Assembly: GCF_900104795.1 (NCBI RefSeq)
Contig: NZ_FNTG01000001.1
Coordinates: 3,038,001 to 3,102,000, forward strand
DNA from: Burkholderia sp. WP9
Lineage (GTDB): Bacteria > Pseudomonadota > Gammaproteobacteria > Burkholderiales > Burkholderiaceae
Direction: 5' to 3'
DNA length: 64,000 bases
Part shown: one piece after another, positions 45,805 to 54,757 of the stretch
How the letters are laid out: each line of letters starts with the position of its first letter
How positions within the stretch are numbered: the stretch's first letter is position 1
Program-made: the position numbers and the translations under genes
The notes under the pieces: model-generated
Databases searched by the model: none
Seen by the model: the letters and a program-made list of their open reading frames with translations, nothing else
What the model was told of the DNA's origin: nothing

Positions 45805-46964
45805 ACCGGACTCCTTTCGATCAGCTGCTTGGCGATGATGATGCGTTGCATCTCGTTGGTACCCTCGCCGATGGTGAGGAGCGGCGCATCGCGGTACAGT
45901 CGCTCGACGTTGTACTCCTTCGAATAGCCGTACGCGCCGTGAATACGCATGGCCTCGATGCTGTTTTCCAGCGCGGCCTCGGTGGCGAAGTATTTCGCCA
46001 TGCCCGCTTCCATATCGCAGCGCTCGCCGCGGTCGTACTTCTGCGCGGCGGCGTCGACAAGGAGGCGCCCCGCTTCGACGCGCGTCGCCATCTCGCCGAG
46101 TTTCAACTGGATCGCCTGATGCTCGCAGATCGGCTTGCCGAAGGTTTTGCGCTGCTGCGAGTAGCTGACGGATTCATCGAGCGCGGCTTGCGCGACGCCG
46201 ACGCCGCGCGCCGCGACATTGATACGGCCGAGTTCCAGGCCGCCGAGTATCTGCTGCAAGCCCTTGCCTTCCACGCCGCCGATCAACGCATCCACGGAAA
46301 CGTGATAATCGTTGAACGACAACTCGCAGGTATCGATACCTTTGTAGCCGAGCTTTTCGAGTTGGCGGCTGACTTCGAATCCAGGCCCTTTCTGCACCAG
46401 CAACAAACTCATCCCGCGATGCCGCGGCTCTGCCGTCGTATCCGTCTTTACCAGCAGCGCCAGCGTATTGCCGTGCTTGCTGTTGGTGATCCACGTCTTG
46501 TTGCCGTTCACGATGTATTCGTCGCCGACGCGTTTGGCGGTCGTGCGTATCGCCTGCAGATCCGTGCCGCAATCGGGCTCGGTCAGGCCGATGCCGCCGC
46601 GCCACTCGCCGGTGGCGAACTTCGGCAGATACTTGCTCTTCTGCTCGGGCGTGCCGTTGCGTTGCACCAGCATCGCGAGAATCAGATGCGAATTGATGAT
46701 GCCGCTCACCGACATCCAGACCCGCGAGATGCGCGCGATGATCTGCGCGTAGGTCCGGGTCGACAGACCCAGCCCGCCATACTCGGGATCGATGATGCAG
46801 CCGAACAGGCCCATCTCTTTCATCTTCTCGACGATCTCCGCCGGGTAGATATCGTCGTGATCGAACTTGTGGACGTAGGGCCGCACCTCGGTGTCGAGAA
46901 AGCGGTCCAGCATGTCGAGAATCAGTTGATCGTTTTCCAGCGTGTCGAGTTCAGTGGCGGTCAT
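45801..46964 (-). CDS. Acyl-CoA dehydrogenase
   Basis: The ATG at 46962-46964 (behind AAGGACG) gives 387 residues, the normal length. Signature stretches are GIGLTEPDCGTD (FAD/substrate binding), YIVNGNKTWITNS, GYSKEYNVERLYRDA and the C-terminal IGEGTNEMQR with the catalytic-base position Glu367. It oxidises an acyl-CoA to the 2-enoyl-CoA with electrons to ETF. A homologue accompanies itaconate-degradation genes in Pseudomonas aeruginosa; a saturated C5 acid such as methylsuccinyl-CoA is a reasonable candidate substrate. The frame is open upstream but overlaps the MmgE/PrpD gene. Confidence 0.92.
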   Translation of the reverse strand: MTATELDTLENDQLILDMLDRFLDTEVRPYVHKFDHDDIYPAEIVEKMKEMGLFGCIIDPEYGGLGLSTRTYAQIIARISRVWMSVSGIINSHLILAMLVQRNGTPEQKSKYLPKFATGEWRGGIGLTEPDCGTDLQAIRTTAKRVGDEYIVNGNKTWITNSKHGNTLALLVKTDTTAEPRHRGMSLLLVQKGPGFEVSRQLEKLGYKGIDTCELSFNDYHVSVDALIGGVEGKGLQQILGGLELGRINVAARGVGVAQAALDESVSYSQQRKTFGKPICEHQAIQLKLGEMATRVEAGRLLVDAAAQKYDRGERCDMEAGMAKYFATEAALENSIEAMRIHGAYGYSKEYNVERLYRDAPLLTIGEGTNEMQRIIIAKQLIERSPV

Positions 46965-46974
46965 GATGACGTCC

Positions 46975-48387
46975 TTAAGATGCGGTGTGTCCAGCAAGCG
47001 TGTCGGCGAGCGCGCGGGCCGGCTGTTCGTCGAGTTGCAAGACGGCGTGGGCGACCTGTTCGGCCTCACTGCGGGAAATGCTGCGCTGCGCGTTCGCGTG
47101 GAACTTGGCGACGATGTCGTCGTTGCTGACGGGGCGGTCCGCGCAACCGCGATTGATCGCCTCGCGATGCGCGACACGCGAACCGTCGCTGCGCTCCACC
47201 ACGACTTCGCCGGTGTAGTGGCGCGGGAAGGTCGTGTCGGGATCGATTTCGTAATCGACTTTTTTGGCGAGCGCCAAAACCGCTGGATCGGCGAGCGCGG
47301 CCGGTTCGAGTTCGTCGAGCGTAAAGCGGCCTTTGAGCAACGCCGTGGCGACGATGTACGGCACGCTGAATTGCGCTTCGTACGCGGTGACCGGCTTGCG
47401 CTTCGCCTCGACCGGTTCGCAGACGATTTCCACCGTGCCGCGCGGCACTTTCGCGACCACGCGTTTGATCGAGTCGAGCTTGTCTGCCGAGAAGCGATGC
47501 TCGCGATGCAACGCGATCGCCGCGTCGGCGACTGCATGCGTGAAGTGACACGCGGGCAGCGGCTTGATCGCCACTTCGTCGATCTGCCATGAACTGCCCA
47601 GGCCTTCGGTGGCGAGTTCGCGATCGGCCGCGCCGAGTGGTTTGCCGAGGTGGCTCGCGTAGAGCCCGAAGCGTCCTTCGTAGGCCAAACGTGGACCCGT
47701 GAAGCCGTGTTTGGCGAGCGTCGCGGCGGTGATCGCCGAAGCAGCCGCGAAACCCGGATGAGCGCGCTTGGTCCACGCGCCGTCTTCGAGAAATTCGAGG
47801 CTGCCGGCCGCCATTGAAAGCACGATGCCTTGCGCATGCGCCACGCGAGCCTCGTCCAGTTGCAGCAGACGCGCTGCGGCAACCGCGCAGCCGAACGCGC
47901 CCACCAGGCCCGTCGGATGAAAACCGGCGTCGTGGAATCCGCCCCTGGCCGCCGACGCCACGCGCGTCGACACTTCCATTGCGACGATATACGCGGTCAA
48001 CAGATCGGCGCCGCTTACGCCGTCGCGATCGGCGAGTGCGAGCACGCAGGGCAACGCGCTGGTGGTCGAGTGAATGACGCCGCGCGAATGGGTGTCGTCG
48101 AAGTCGAGACCGTGAATCAGCACGCCGTTCATTGTCGCGGCGTCGCGCAGGCCGAGACGCCGGCCGTAGCCGATCACTGGCGAAGCGCCGTTGCCGAGTT
48201 CGGAGAAGGCGGCGAGCGCAACATCCGCATACGGATAACCACGTGACGCGAATGCAATGCCAACGGCGTCGAGAATCAGATGCTTGGCGCGCGTCTGCAC
48301 CGCACGCGGCACGTCGCGCAATTGCAGACCCAGACCGAAACGCGCGTACTGATCGGACAGCGTGACAGAGGTATCGAGTGAAGTCAT
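46975..48387 (-). CDS. MmgE/PrpD-family protein
   Basis: The 470-residue protein belongs to the MmgE/PrpD family: LDAVGIAFASRGYPYADVAL, NGVLIHGLDFDDTHSRGVIH (the conserved HxxDFDDTH-like region, about 90-110), and KPLPACHFTHAVADAA. Members include 2-methylcitrate dehydratase and cis-aconitate decarboxylase, the enzyme that makes itaconate. Here it lies 10 bp upstream of the acyl-CoA dehydrogenase gene inside a probable itaconate-type operon. Whether it dehydrates, decarboxylates or isomerises is unknown. No Shine-Dalgarno is clear at the start, which follows the MFS stop closely. Confidence 0.9.
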   Translation of the reverse strand: MTSLDTSVTLSDQYARFGLGLQLRDVPRAVQTRAKHLILDAVGIAFASRGYPYADVALAAFSELGNGASPVIGYGRRLGLRDAATMNGVLIHGLDFDDTHSRGVIHSTTSALPCVLALADRDGVSGADLLTAYIVAMEVSTRVASAARGGFHDAGFHPTGLVGAFGCAVAAARLLQLDEARVAHAQGIVLSMAAGSLEFLEDGAWTKRAHPGFAAASAITAATLAKHGFTGPRLAYEGRFGLYASHLGKPLGAADRELATEGLGSSWQIDEVAIKPLPACHFTHAVADAAIALHREHRFSADKLDSIKRVVAKVPRGTVEIVCEPVEAKRKPVTAYEAQFSVPYIVATALLKGRFTLDELEPAALADPAVLALAKKVDYEIDPDTTFPRHYTGEVVVERSDGSRVAHREAINRGCADRPVSNDDIVAKFHANAQRSISRSEAEQVAHAVLQLDEQPARALADTLAGHTAS

Positions 48388-48393
48388 GGAGGA

Positions 48394-49779
48394 TTAACCT
48401 TGCTGGGTAGCGGGTATCGGATCGGAATCGGTGTCGAGGCTCGGCGAGATCCGCTCGAGCGCGTGCTGATTGGTTTCGACACGCAGCAGCAGAATGCCGA
48501 GCACCAACAGCCCGAGCACGCTACTCACCATGGCCAGCACGCCGGACACACCGAACGAGTTGTAGAGCACCACCGCGAGATACGGCGTGGTCATCGAGGC
48601 AGCGCGGCCGCAAACGCCCGCCGTACCAGTTCCGCGCAGACGCAGTTCGGTCGGAAAGAGTTCGGGGATGTAGGCGAACAAGCCGAGTGTGGTGACCGTG
48701 TAGATGCAGGTGACCAGCACGAAGCCGACACTGCTGATTGCCCAACCCGCATGCATGTTCGGATAGATGAAGCCGACCACGATCGTGGCGATCGCGAAGA
48801 TCACCAGACCACGCGCACGGCCCACACGATCCGCGCAGAGAAAGCCGATCAACGCGCCGCCGGGTGCGCCGAACGCCATGAGCGTCGTGAAACCGAGCGA
48901 TTGCACGATGGTGAGACCTTCCTTCACGAAGAAGGTCGGCAACCACGCAACAAAGCCGTACACCGAAATATTCACCGCGACCGCCGTGAGAATGGCGACC
49001 AGCGTTCGCCCGAGCATGGCGTGCGAGAACAGAGCGGAGAACGGTGCTTTCGGCACTTCGAGACTTTCGGTGCGCTCGACCGGCGGCAACGGGCCTTTCT
49101 GTCGCTGCACCTCGTTTTCGATGGCCGAAACGGTCGCCTCGGCTTCGTCGCTGCGGCCCACTGATTCGAGCCAGCGCGGCGACTCCGGCATACGGTGCCG
49201 CAGCACCCACACGATGATCGCGCCGACGCCGGCAATCCCGAACATATAGCGCCAACCCAGCAGCGGGATCACGACGTAGCCCACCGCCGTCGACACCAGC
49301 AATCCGGAATTGATAATGAGCGCGAGCAACGCGGTCCAGCGTCCGCGTGATGCCGGGGGGATGAATTCGCACAAGGTGCCCGCCGCCACCACGAGTTCGG
49401 CGCCGAGGCCGATACCCATGATCAGCCGGAGCACGATCAGCCACATCATGTTCGGCACGAAGCACGCGGCGATCGACGCGATGCCGAAGATCAGCAGATT
49501 GGTCTGATACGACGAGCGGCGGCCGAAGCGGTCGCCGAGATAACCGGCCAGGCCTGCGCCGATCAGCATGCCGAAGAACGTCACCGAAATGAATAGCGCG
49601 TTCAGTTTCAGATCGGAGAAGCCCGCTTTCACCATCGCGCCGAGCGCACCGGCGGCGAGATAGATGTCGAAGGCGTCGAGAAAAGCGCCCGCGCTGATGA
49701 GGCCGAGAACCTTCCAGTGAAAGGACGCGATGGGCAGGCGATCGAGTCGCGCGCCCGAGTTGACGATACCGATAGCCAC
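48394..49779 (-). CDS. MFS metabolite transporter (aromatic acid/sugar-acid symporter type)
   Basis: I chose the GTG at 49777-49779 because AAGGAG lies six bases before it; an in-frame ATG 21 bp upstream would put that ribosome site inside the coding region. The 461-residue protein has 12 helices, motif A (AGYLGDRFGRRSSYQTNLL) after TM2 and LPTFFVKEGLTIVQSLG after TM7, as in metabolite:proton symporters. It probably imports the operon's dicarboxylic acid substrate. In Pseudomonas itaconate loci a TRAP transporter takes this place. Confidence 0.88.
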   Translation of the reverse strand: MAIGIVNSGARLDRLPIASFHWKVLGLISAGAFLDAFDIYLAAGALGAMVKAGFSDLKLNALFISVTFFGMLIGAGLAGYLGDRFGRRSSYQTNLLIFGIASIAACFVPNMMWLIVLRLIMGIGLGAELVVAAGTLCEFIPPASRGRWTALLALIINSGLLVSTAVGYVVIPLLGWRYMFGIAGVGAIIVWVLRHRMPESPRWLESVGRSDEAEATVSAIENEVQRQKGPLPPVERTESLEVPKAPFSALFSHAMLGRTLVAILTAVAVNISVYGFVAWLPTFFVKEGLTIVQSLGFTTLMAFGAPGGALIGFLCADRVGRARGLVIFAIATIVVGFIYPNMHAGWAISSVGFVLVTCIYTVTTLGLFAYIPELFPTELRLRGTGTAGVCGRAASMTTPYLAVVLYNSFGVSGVLAMVSSVLGLLVLGILLLRVETNQHALERISPSLDTDSDPIPATQQG

Positions 49780-49828
49780 CTTTGTCTCCTTGGTGTGCAT
49801 GCGGCCGCATTGACGCTTGCCGCTTCGT

Positions 49829-49846
49829 GGCGCCTGTTCAGGCGCC
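49829..49846. other. Perfect palindrome GGCGCCTG-TT-CAGGCGCC before the MFS gene
   Basis: An 8+2+8 inverted repeat lies in the 167-bp gap between the MaoC and MFS genes. No T-run follows on either strand, so it is more likely an mRNA structure or a protein site than a terminator. Confidence 0.4.
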
Positions 49847-49967
49847 GCCGGAATCCGCGCGCGGGCTGCTCTTGCCGGCAGATGCGCGCAATGTGCTGCT
49901 GGTCGTTCTCAGACTGCCCGAGCGTTCAGTTCGCTCATGCGGCGATTGACGCGGGGCAACGCGTCGA

Positions 49968-50468
49968 TCAATCGCCGACGCCGTGGCCACGCGCCGGGAC
50001 GAGCGCGCTGCGCACGAAGTCCATGATCGGTGTGCCGTCCTGCTTGAACGCGCGAGTTTGCACGGTGACGATGCCCTGCCCCGGACGCGACTTCGATTCG
50101 CGCTTCTCGAGCACTTCGGATTCCGCATAAATCGTGTCGCCGCAAAACACCGGACCGGTCAAACGGATTTCTTTCCAGCCGAGGTTGGCGATCGCCTTGC
50201 CGCTGACGTCGTTCACCGAGAGTCCCAGCACCACGGCAACCGTCAGACCGCTATTGACCAGCAGGCGGCCGAATTCGCTCTTGGCGGCGTAGGCGGCATC
50301 GCAATGCATCGGATGGAAATTCATCGTCAGCAGCGAGAAGTGGATGTTGTCGGCTTCCGTAATAGTGCGCCCGGGGCGGTGTTCGTAGATATCGCCGACC
50401 TGGAAATCTTCGAGGTAGCGCCCGTAACTGGCGCGTATGCGGTGTTTGACTGCGAGGTCTGATTCCAT
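49968..50468 (-). CDS. MaoC-like hydratase, probable itaconyl-/mesaconyl-CoA hydratase
   Basis: The 166-residue protein has the MaoC hot-dog fold with the hydratase-2 motif TEADNIHFSLLTMNFHPMH (about 37-55), whose Asp and His are the catalytic pair, and RPGRTIT just before. It is the first gene of the operon, behind CAGGAGACAGGC. Hydration of itaconyl-CoA or mesaconyl-CoA to citramalyl-CoA is inferred from its company (CoA-transferase, CitE lyase). The sequence alone supports only enoyl-CoA hydratase-type chemistry. Confidence 0.88.
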   Translation of the reverse strand: MESDLAVKHRIRASYGRYLEDFQVGDIYEHRPGRTITEADNIHFSLLTMNFHPMHCDAAYAAKSEFGRLLVNSGLTVAVVLGLSVNDVSGKAIANLGWKEIRLTGPVFCGDTIYAESEVLEKRESKSRPGQGIVTVQTRAFKQDGTPIMDFVRSALVPARGHGVGD

Positions 50469-50509
50469 GCCTGTCTCCTGTTTCGAGTGACTTTATCTGC
50501 GTTTGTTAC

Positions 50510-50523
50510 TTTGTCCGTACAAA
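50510..50523 (-). promoter_or_regulatory. HutC/GntR-type operator TTTGT-ACGG-ACAAA
   Basis: A 5+4+5 inverted repeat lies 41 bp upstream of the MaoC start, where it would overlap the promoter. It closely resembles HutC-subfamily sites of the TTGTA-N-TACAA type. The HutC-type GntR gene in the same operon is the likely binder. Confidence 0.6.
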
Positions 50524-50693
50524 CTATGGATTGAGTATTGTCGGGGAAGGAGTGAATGTCAAGGCGACATTGAGGAAGATGGGGTTGAAGGGTGGGAAAT
50601 GGGGCGCTGAGGCATGCCTGGCTTGGGGCTTAGGTTTATCCCTAAGGGAGTTCCAGACCGACGCCCGACTATCGCACGCCGCCCCGAATCACG

Positions 50694-52292
50694 TCAGTCG
50701 ATCAGTACCGACCGCCGCAACCACCCTTTCAACGCGTCTTTCGAACAATGGCTCGCACGCCAGCCGAGATGCGCGTCGGGCCGCACGCCCCACACCGTGC
50801 CGCTCGGGGCGCGAAACGCCGTCGCGAATTCATGTGCCGCATCCGTCAGCACGGTGATCCGCTCGTTGCGGGGCACATCGCATCCCGGCGCCACGATCAG
50901 CACCGCGGACGCGAACTCGTCAGGCAGGGCAGCGAGCGCGGAGCAACCCTCGACAAACGCGTCGTATTGCGCACCGGGTGAATCGATATAGCCGAGCAAG
51001 ACATGTCGGCCGCGGCCGACGTGGTCATGCAGGCGCTGCGCGTGGCCGACGTAGGTCTGCTGGAAGCCCCCCACTTCGGGAACCCGGTCGCCGGGCGCGG
51101 GCGACGCCGCGTCCATCCCGGGACACTCGTCGGCGACGATTTGGCTGCCGCGATAGGTGACTAGCAACTGGGTTTCGCGCATAGCCGGTGTCACCGCCTC
51201 GCGAGCGAACACCGCATTGAGCGCCGCGCTGGTCGACTGAACGACGTCGACTCCGACAGGATGCCGTTCCGCCGAATAGCTCTCGAGCAATTCAGGCTGT
51301 GCGAGGCCTTTCGTCGCGAGCGACAGCTTCCACGCCAGATTGTGCGCATCCTGCAAGCCCGTATTCATACCCTGCCCGCCCACCGGCGGATGAATATGCG
51401 CCGCGTCGCCAGCAATGAAGACACTGCCCTGCGCATACGCGGGCACGATGCGATGGCTGACACGGTAGACCGACGACCAGCGCATCGACGAGAGGCGCGT
51501 GTCATCGGGCAAGGCCGGCAGCAGCAGCGCGCACATCGTATCGAAATCGGGTGAGGGGTTATCGGCGAACGCCGCCTTGTCTTCGGGCACGACGACCGAA
51601 AGCCGATAGCGTCGGTCCGAGCCGCGAACCGGCACTGCCGCGAGCGCCGTTTTCGGGCGGCCCTCAGCACTCCATTCGAAGCGATACATCGGCCCCTGGG
51701 GCAGATCCCACTCGACGTCGAGATCGGCGAGCGCGAATGTTTGCGGGTATTGTCCGCCTTCGAACGCAAAACCGAGCGTCGAGCGAACCTTGCTGTGCGC
51801 GCCATCGCAGCCCACGAGCCAACGGCAACGCAGGGTGTGCGTCTGCCCGTCGGAATCCGTGAGTTGCGCATGGACCGCGCCCTCGCGCTCTTCGAAGGCG
51901 GTCAACTCGACGCCGTATTCGACCCGTCCGCCATGCGCGGCGAGTGCGGCCTCGAGAAGACGTTCCGTTTCGAACTGCGCGAGCGACAACGAGCCGTAGG
52001 GCAGCCCTGCCGTCGGCATGTTCATGCTGCGTGCCGGGACCATGACGCCGTCCTGCCAGGTTTGAACGCCGGTCAGCCATATTCCGGACTCAATCGCGCG
52101 CAGGGCGATGCCGATGTCTTCGAATATCTCGATGGTGCGCGGCGTAATGCCGAGCGCCTTGCAATAGAAGATCCTGGTGGACATACGGTCGACGAGGCGC
52201 ACCTCGACGCCGTCGCGTCGCAACTCCGTAGCGAGCAATAGACCAACCGGGCCGGCGCCGACGATCAGGACATCTGCGGCATCATCCGACAT
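50694..52292 (-). CDS. FAD-dependent aromatic monooxygenase (PHBH/PheA-TfdB family)
   Basis: The ATG at 52290-52292 gives 532 residues; the frame opens upstream only with a TTG. The dinucleotide motif VLIVGAGPVGLLLATELRR is at the N-terminus, the DG motif in CDGAHSKVRSTLG (about 185) and the GD motif in FIAGDAAHIHPPVGGQGMN (about 297-315). A thioredoxin-like C-terminal domain (about 400-530) is typical of phenol/resorcinol hydroxylase relatives. It would hydroxylate an aromatic ring with NAD(P)H. It stands alone, 226 bp upstream of the MaoC operon on the same strand; the substrate is unknown. Confidence 0.9.
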   Translation of the reverse strand: MSDDAADVLIVGAGPVGLLLATELRRDGVEVRLVDRMSTRIFYCKALGITPRTIEIFEDIGIALRAIESGIWLTGVQTWQDGVMVPARSMNMPTAGLPYGSLSLAQFETERLLEAALAAHGGRVEYGVELTAFEEREGAVHAQLTDSDGQTHTLRCRWLVGCDGAHSKVRSTLGFAFEGGQYPQTFALADLDVEWDLPQGPMYRFEWSAEGRPKTALAAVPVRGSDRRYRLSVVVPEDKAAFADNPSPDFDTMCALLLPALPDDTRLSSMRWSSVYRVSHRIVPAYAQGSVFIAGDAAHIHPPVGGQGMNTGLQDAHNLAWKLSLATKGLAQPELLESYSAERHPVGVDVVQSTSAALNAVFAREAVTPAMRETQLLVTYRGSQIVADECPGMDAASPAPGDRVPEVGGFQQTYVGHAQRLHDHVGRGRHVLLGYIDSPGAQYDAFVEGCSALAALPDEFASAVLIVAPGCDVPRNERITVLTDAAHEFATAFRAPSGTVWGVRPDAHLGWRASHCSKDALKGWLRRSVLID

Positions 52293-52482
52293 GTCAAATG
52301 ACCCCTCGGAAGATGAAAGGGAATCCGCGCTGTCACGCGGGGCTATCGATTCCACGGACAAAATGCATCACGGGTGGCGTCTAAAAAATGTAGCCCCGAT
52401 TTCGCTCGCTTGCGCGTTTTTTTATGAATCAGTGCGCCATGCCAGTGTTCGTGCGCGCTGCCTGCCAGAGCCAAGAACAAAA

Positions 52483-52504
52483 AACCCCGCACGAAGGCGG
52501 GGTT
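52483..52504 (-). terminator. Rho-independent terminator of ssb
   Basis: AACCCCGC (52483-52490) and GCGGGGTT (52497-52504) form a stem with a 6-base loop, and on the minus strand a U-run follows (A run at 52479-52484). It lies 28 bp after the ssb stop. Confidence 0.85.
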
Positions 52505-52532
52505 GATCTTTACACTTTCTGATTACGGGCGG

Positions 52533-53066
52533 TTAAAACGGAATATCGTCATCCATCTCGTCGAATCCGCCACCAGCCGGCGCGCTCGGACGGCTCGCGC
52601 CGCCGCCACCACCGCTGCCGCCACGCGCACCACCACCCGACACCGCACGGCCACCACCACCGCCGCCGCTTCGCTCCGACGGCTCACCGCGGCTATAACC
52701 GCCTTCGTCACCGCCGCCGCCCATCGAGCCGCCGCGGCCACCCAGCATTTGCATCTGCTCGGCGACGATTTCCGTCGAGTAACGGTCGGTGCCGTCTTGC
52801 GCCTGCCACTTACGGGTACGGATGCGCCCTTCCAGGTACACCGACGAACCCTTCTTCAGATATTCGGACACGATTTCCGCGAGGCGGCCGAAGAACGAGA
52901 CGCGGTGCCATTCGGTCGCTTCTTTCATTTCGCCGGACGCCTTGTCCTTGTACCGATCCGTCGTTGCAAGGCGGATGTTCGCCACTGCGTCGCCGCTCGG
53001 AAGATAACGGACTTCCGGATCGGCTCCGAGATTGCCGACGAGAATGACCTTGTTCACGGATGCCAT
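52533..53066 (-). CDS. ssb: Single-stranded DNA-binding protein
   Basis: The 177-residue protein has the OB-fold (about 1-110) with [36 protein letters not shown] and [10 protein letters not shown] glycine-rich linker (about 112-165) follows, then the acidic tail DEMDDDIPF that binds partner proteins. It coats single-stranded DNA during replication and repair. It follows an MFS gene by 135 bp on the same strand, and uvrA is divergent beyond that. Confidence 0.97.
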   Translation of the reverse strand: MASVNKVILVGNLGADPEVRYLPSGDAVANIRLATTDRYKDKASGEMKEATEWHRVSFFGRLAEIVSEYLKKGSSVYLEGRIRTRKWQAQDGTDRYSTEIVAEQMQMLGGRGGSMGGGGDEGGYSRGEPSERSGGGGGGRAVSGGGARGGSGGGGGASRPSAPAGGGFDEMDDDIPF

Positions 53067-53201
53067 GAGTTTCTCCTGTTGATTCCGTTACGGGCGGCGC
53101 GGCAATACACGGTTCGCGTTTCAGGGCCGGCAGGCCCGAGACCGGAACTGCGCCTCTGCCCGCCGCCGGGTGAGTTCTGGGTAAGTTCGGGATGCGCCGT
53201 A

Positions 53202-54389
53202 TTACGCTTTGCGCGGCGGCTGTTTCATCTTTGCGGCGATTATAAGCCAGCAAAAGACGAGCCCCGAACAAGTGAAGAAGACGGCGCTCTGACCATCCGC
53301 CTTCAGCAACCAGCCGCCGACCACGCCACCCAGCGCAAGACCGATGGACTGCGTGGTGTTGTACACGCCGGCGGCCGCGCCCTTGCGGGTTCCGGGCGCC
53401 AGTTTCGACACCAGCGAAGGCTGCGAAGCTTCAAGAATATTGAAGCCGAGAAAGTACACAAAAAGGATCGCCGCCACACTCAGAATCGTATGCGGAGCGA
53501 CGCCCAATAACAACTGTCCGATCAGGATAAGAGCGATCGCCGAGAGCAGCACGATCTTCATCTTGCCGCGCTTTTCCGCGGCAATGATCGCCGGCACCAT
53601 CATCACGAACGACAGGCCCATGACCGGCAAATACACTTTCCAGTGGGAGGCGACCGGCAGGCCACCGGCTTCGAGAATGCGCGGCACGACGAGGAACAGC
53701 GCGGTTTGCGTCGCGTGCAGCACGAGCACGCCGAAATTCAGACGCAGCAACTCGACGTTGTGCAGCACTTCGGCGAATGGCGCGCGGACATGCACCGGTT
53801 TCGGCGCATCTGGCACGACCCACACCACCACGCCGATCGCCAGAATCGAGAAGATGCCGACCAGCGTAAACAGGCCGCTCATGCCGACCCACTGGAACAC
53901 GATCGGCGCCCCGACGATCGCCACCGCGAACGACACGCCGATGCTGCCGCCCACCATGGCCATGGCCTTGGTGCGATTTTCCTCGGCGGTCAGGTCGGCG
54001 ATGAACGCGATCACCGCTGAGGACACCGCGCCCATGCCCTGAATCACCCGGCCGACGATGATCCACGTCATGTCGTGCGCGCCCGCCGCCACGAAGCTGC
54101 CGAGCGCGAAGATCAGCAGGCCGGTCGCAATGACCGGTTTGCGGCCGACCTTGTCGGAGACCCAGCCGTAGAAGATGTAAAGCATGGACTGCGTCACGCC
54201 GTAAGCGCCGAGCGCGATCCCCACCAGCAGCACGTTGTCGCCGCCGGGGATGGTCTTCGCGTAGATCGAGAACACCGGCATGATCATGAATAGACCCAGC
54301 ATGCGCAGCGCGAAGATCGCGGCAAGCGACACGGTCGCGCGCAGTTCAGGCGCGCTCATGCGTGAGGAAGTGGCGGACGGATTGGACAT
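53202..54389 (-). CDS. MFS transporter (YajR/drug-antiporter type)
   Basis: The 395-residue protein has 12 helices and the DHA1 motif A, YGWVSDKVGRKPVIATG, after TM2; RVIQGMGAVSSAVIAFIADLT corresponds to motifs B and C. The ligand is unknown. The order uvrA-MFS-ssb recurs in Betaproteobacteria. It is divergent from uvrA across a 368-bp region that contains short tandem repeats. Confidence 0.9.
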   Translation of the reverse strand: MSNPSATSSRMSAPELRATVSLAAIFALRMLGLFMIMPVFSIYAKTIPGGDNVLLVGIALGAYGVTQSMLYIFYGWVSDKVGRKPVIATGLLIFALGSFVAAGAHDMTWIIVGRVIQGMGAVSSAVIAFIADLTAEENRTKAMAMVGGSIGVSFAVAIVGAPIVFQWVGMSGLFTLVGIFSILAIGVVVWVVPDAPKPVHVRAPFAEVLHNVELLRLNFGVLVLHATQTALFLVVPRILEAGGLPVASHWKVYLPVMGLSFVMMVPAIIAAEKRGKMKIVLLSAIALILIGQLLLGVAPHTILSVAAILFVYFLGFNILEASQPSLVSKLAPGTRKGAAAGVYNTTQSIGLALGGVVGGWLLKADGQSAVFFTCSGLVFCWLIIAAKMKQPPRKA

Positions 54390-54757
54390 CGGGAACGTTC
54401 TGTGAATGAGCTGGGTGGCACACCGCGGGCGGACACAGCGGCAAGGCGGCCATGACCGCGCGGCTTGCCGCAGGACGGCGGGCCAGCATGCGGCACGAGG
54501 ATCAAGCCCGCAGCCTTCGCACCTTCCGCCGGCGCCTCGCGGTTGCCTCGCGGCTGCCTCGGGGTTGCCTCGCGGTTGCCTTGTACTCGCGGAAAACGGC
54601 CCCAGTTAGACCTCTTGTCCGCAGCGCTGGGCCGCTGCCTTACAGCTCGCTTCGACACCTCTTCAGGCTGTCAGGAAGCCGTAACGGCGGTCTTGAAAAG
54701 TCGTTATAGTAGCAGGTTTAGCCTCTTCCTCTTTCCGCCAGTTCATGGAATAAATCC
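54390..54757. other. Divergent region between the MFS transporter and uvrA
   Basis: No gene is supported in these 368 bp. A GC-rich part with four 11-bp repeats (54534-54577) lies in the middle and an AT-richer part with TTATAGT at about 54702-54708 precedes uvrA. I see no LexA-type CTGT-N8-ACAG box. Confidence 0.5.
54534..54577. repeat. Four tandem 11-bp repeats of GCCTCGCGGTT
   Basis: Units at 54534-54544, 54545-54555, 54556-54566 and 54567-54577 read GCCTCGCGGTT, GCCTCGCGGCT, GCCTCGGGGTT and GCCTCGCGGTT. A partial fifth unit GCCTTG follows. Confidence 0.85.

Noticed and set aside
48521..49810. Minus-strand frame of 429 codons in another register of the MFS gene
   Set aside because: Arg-rich off-frame reading of the transporter, which itself has clear MFS motifs.
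50629..50646. Hairpin CTTAGG/CCTAAG between the monooxygenase and MaoC genes considered as a terminator
   Set aside because: Six-base stem with little GC and no T-run on the minus strand; too weak to claim.
52560..52735. Repetitive GC-rich stretch inside ssb that could suggest a repeat array
   Set aside because: It encodes the glycine-rich linker of SSB; repetition follows from Gly codons and has no spacers as in a CRISPR array.
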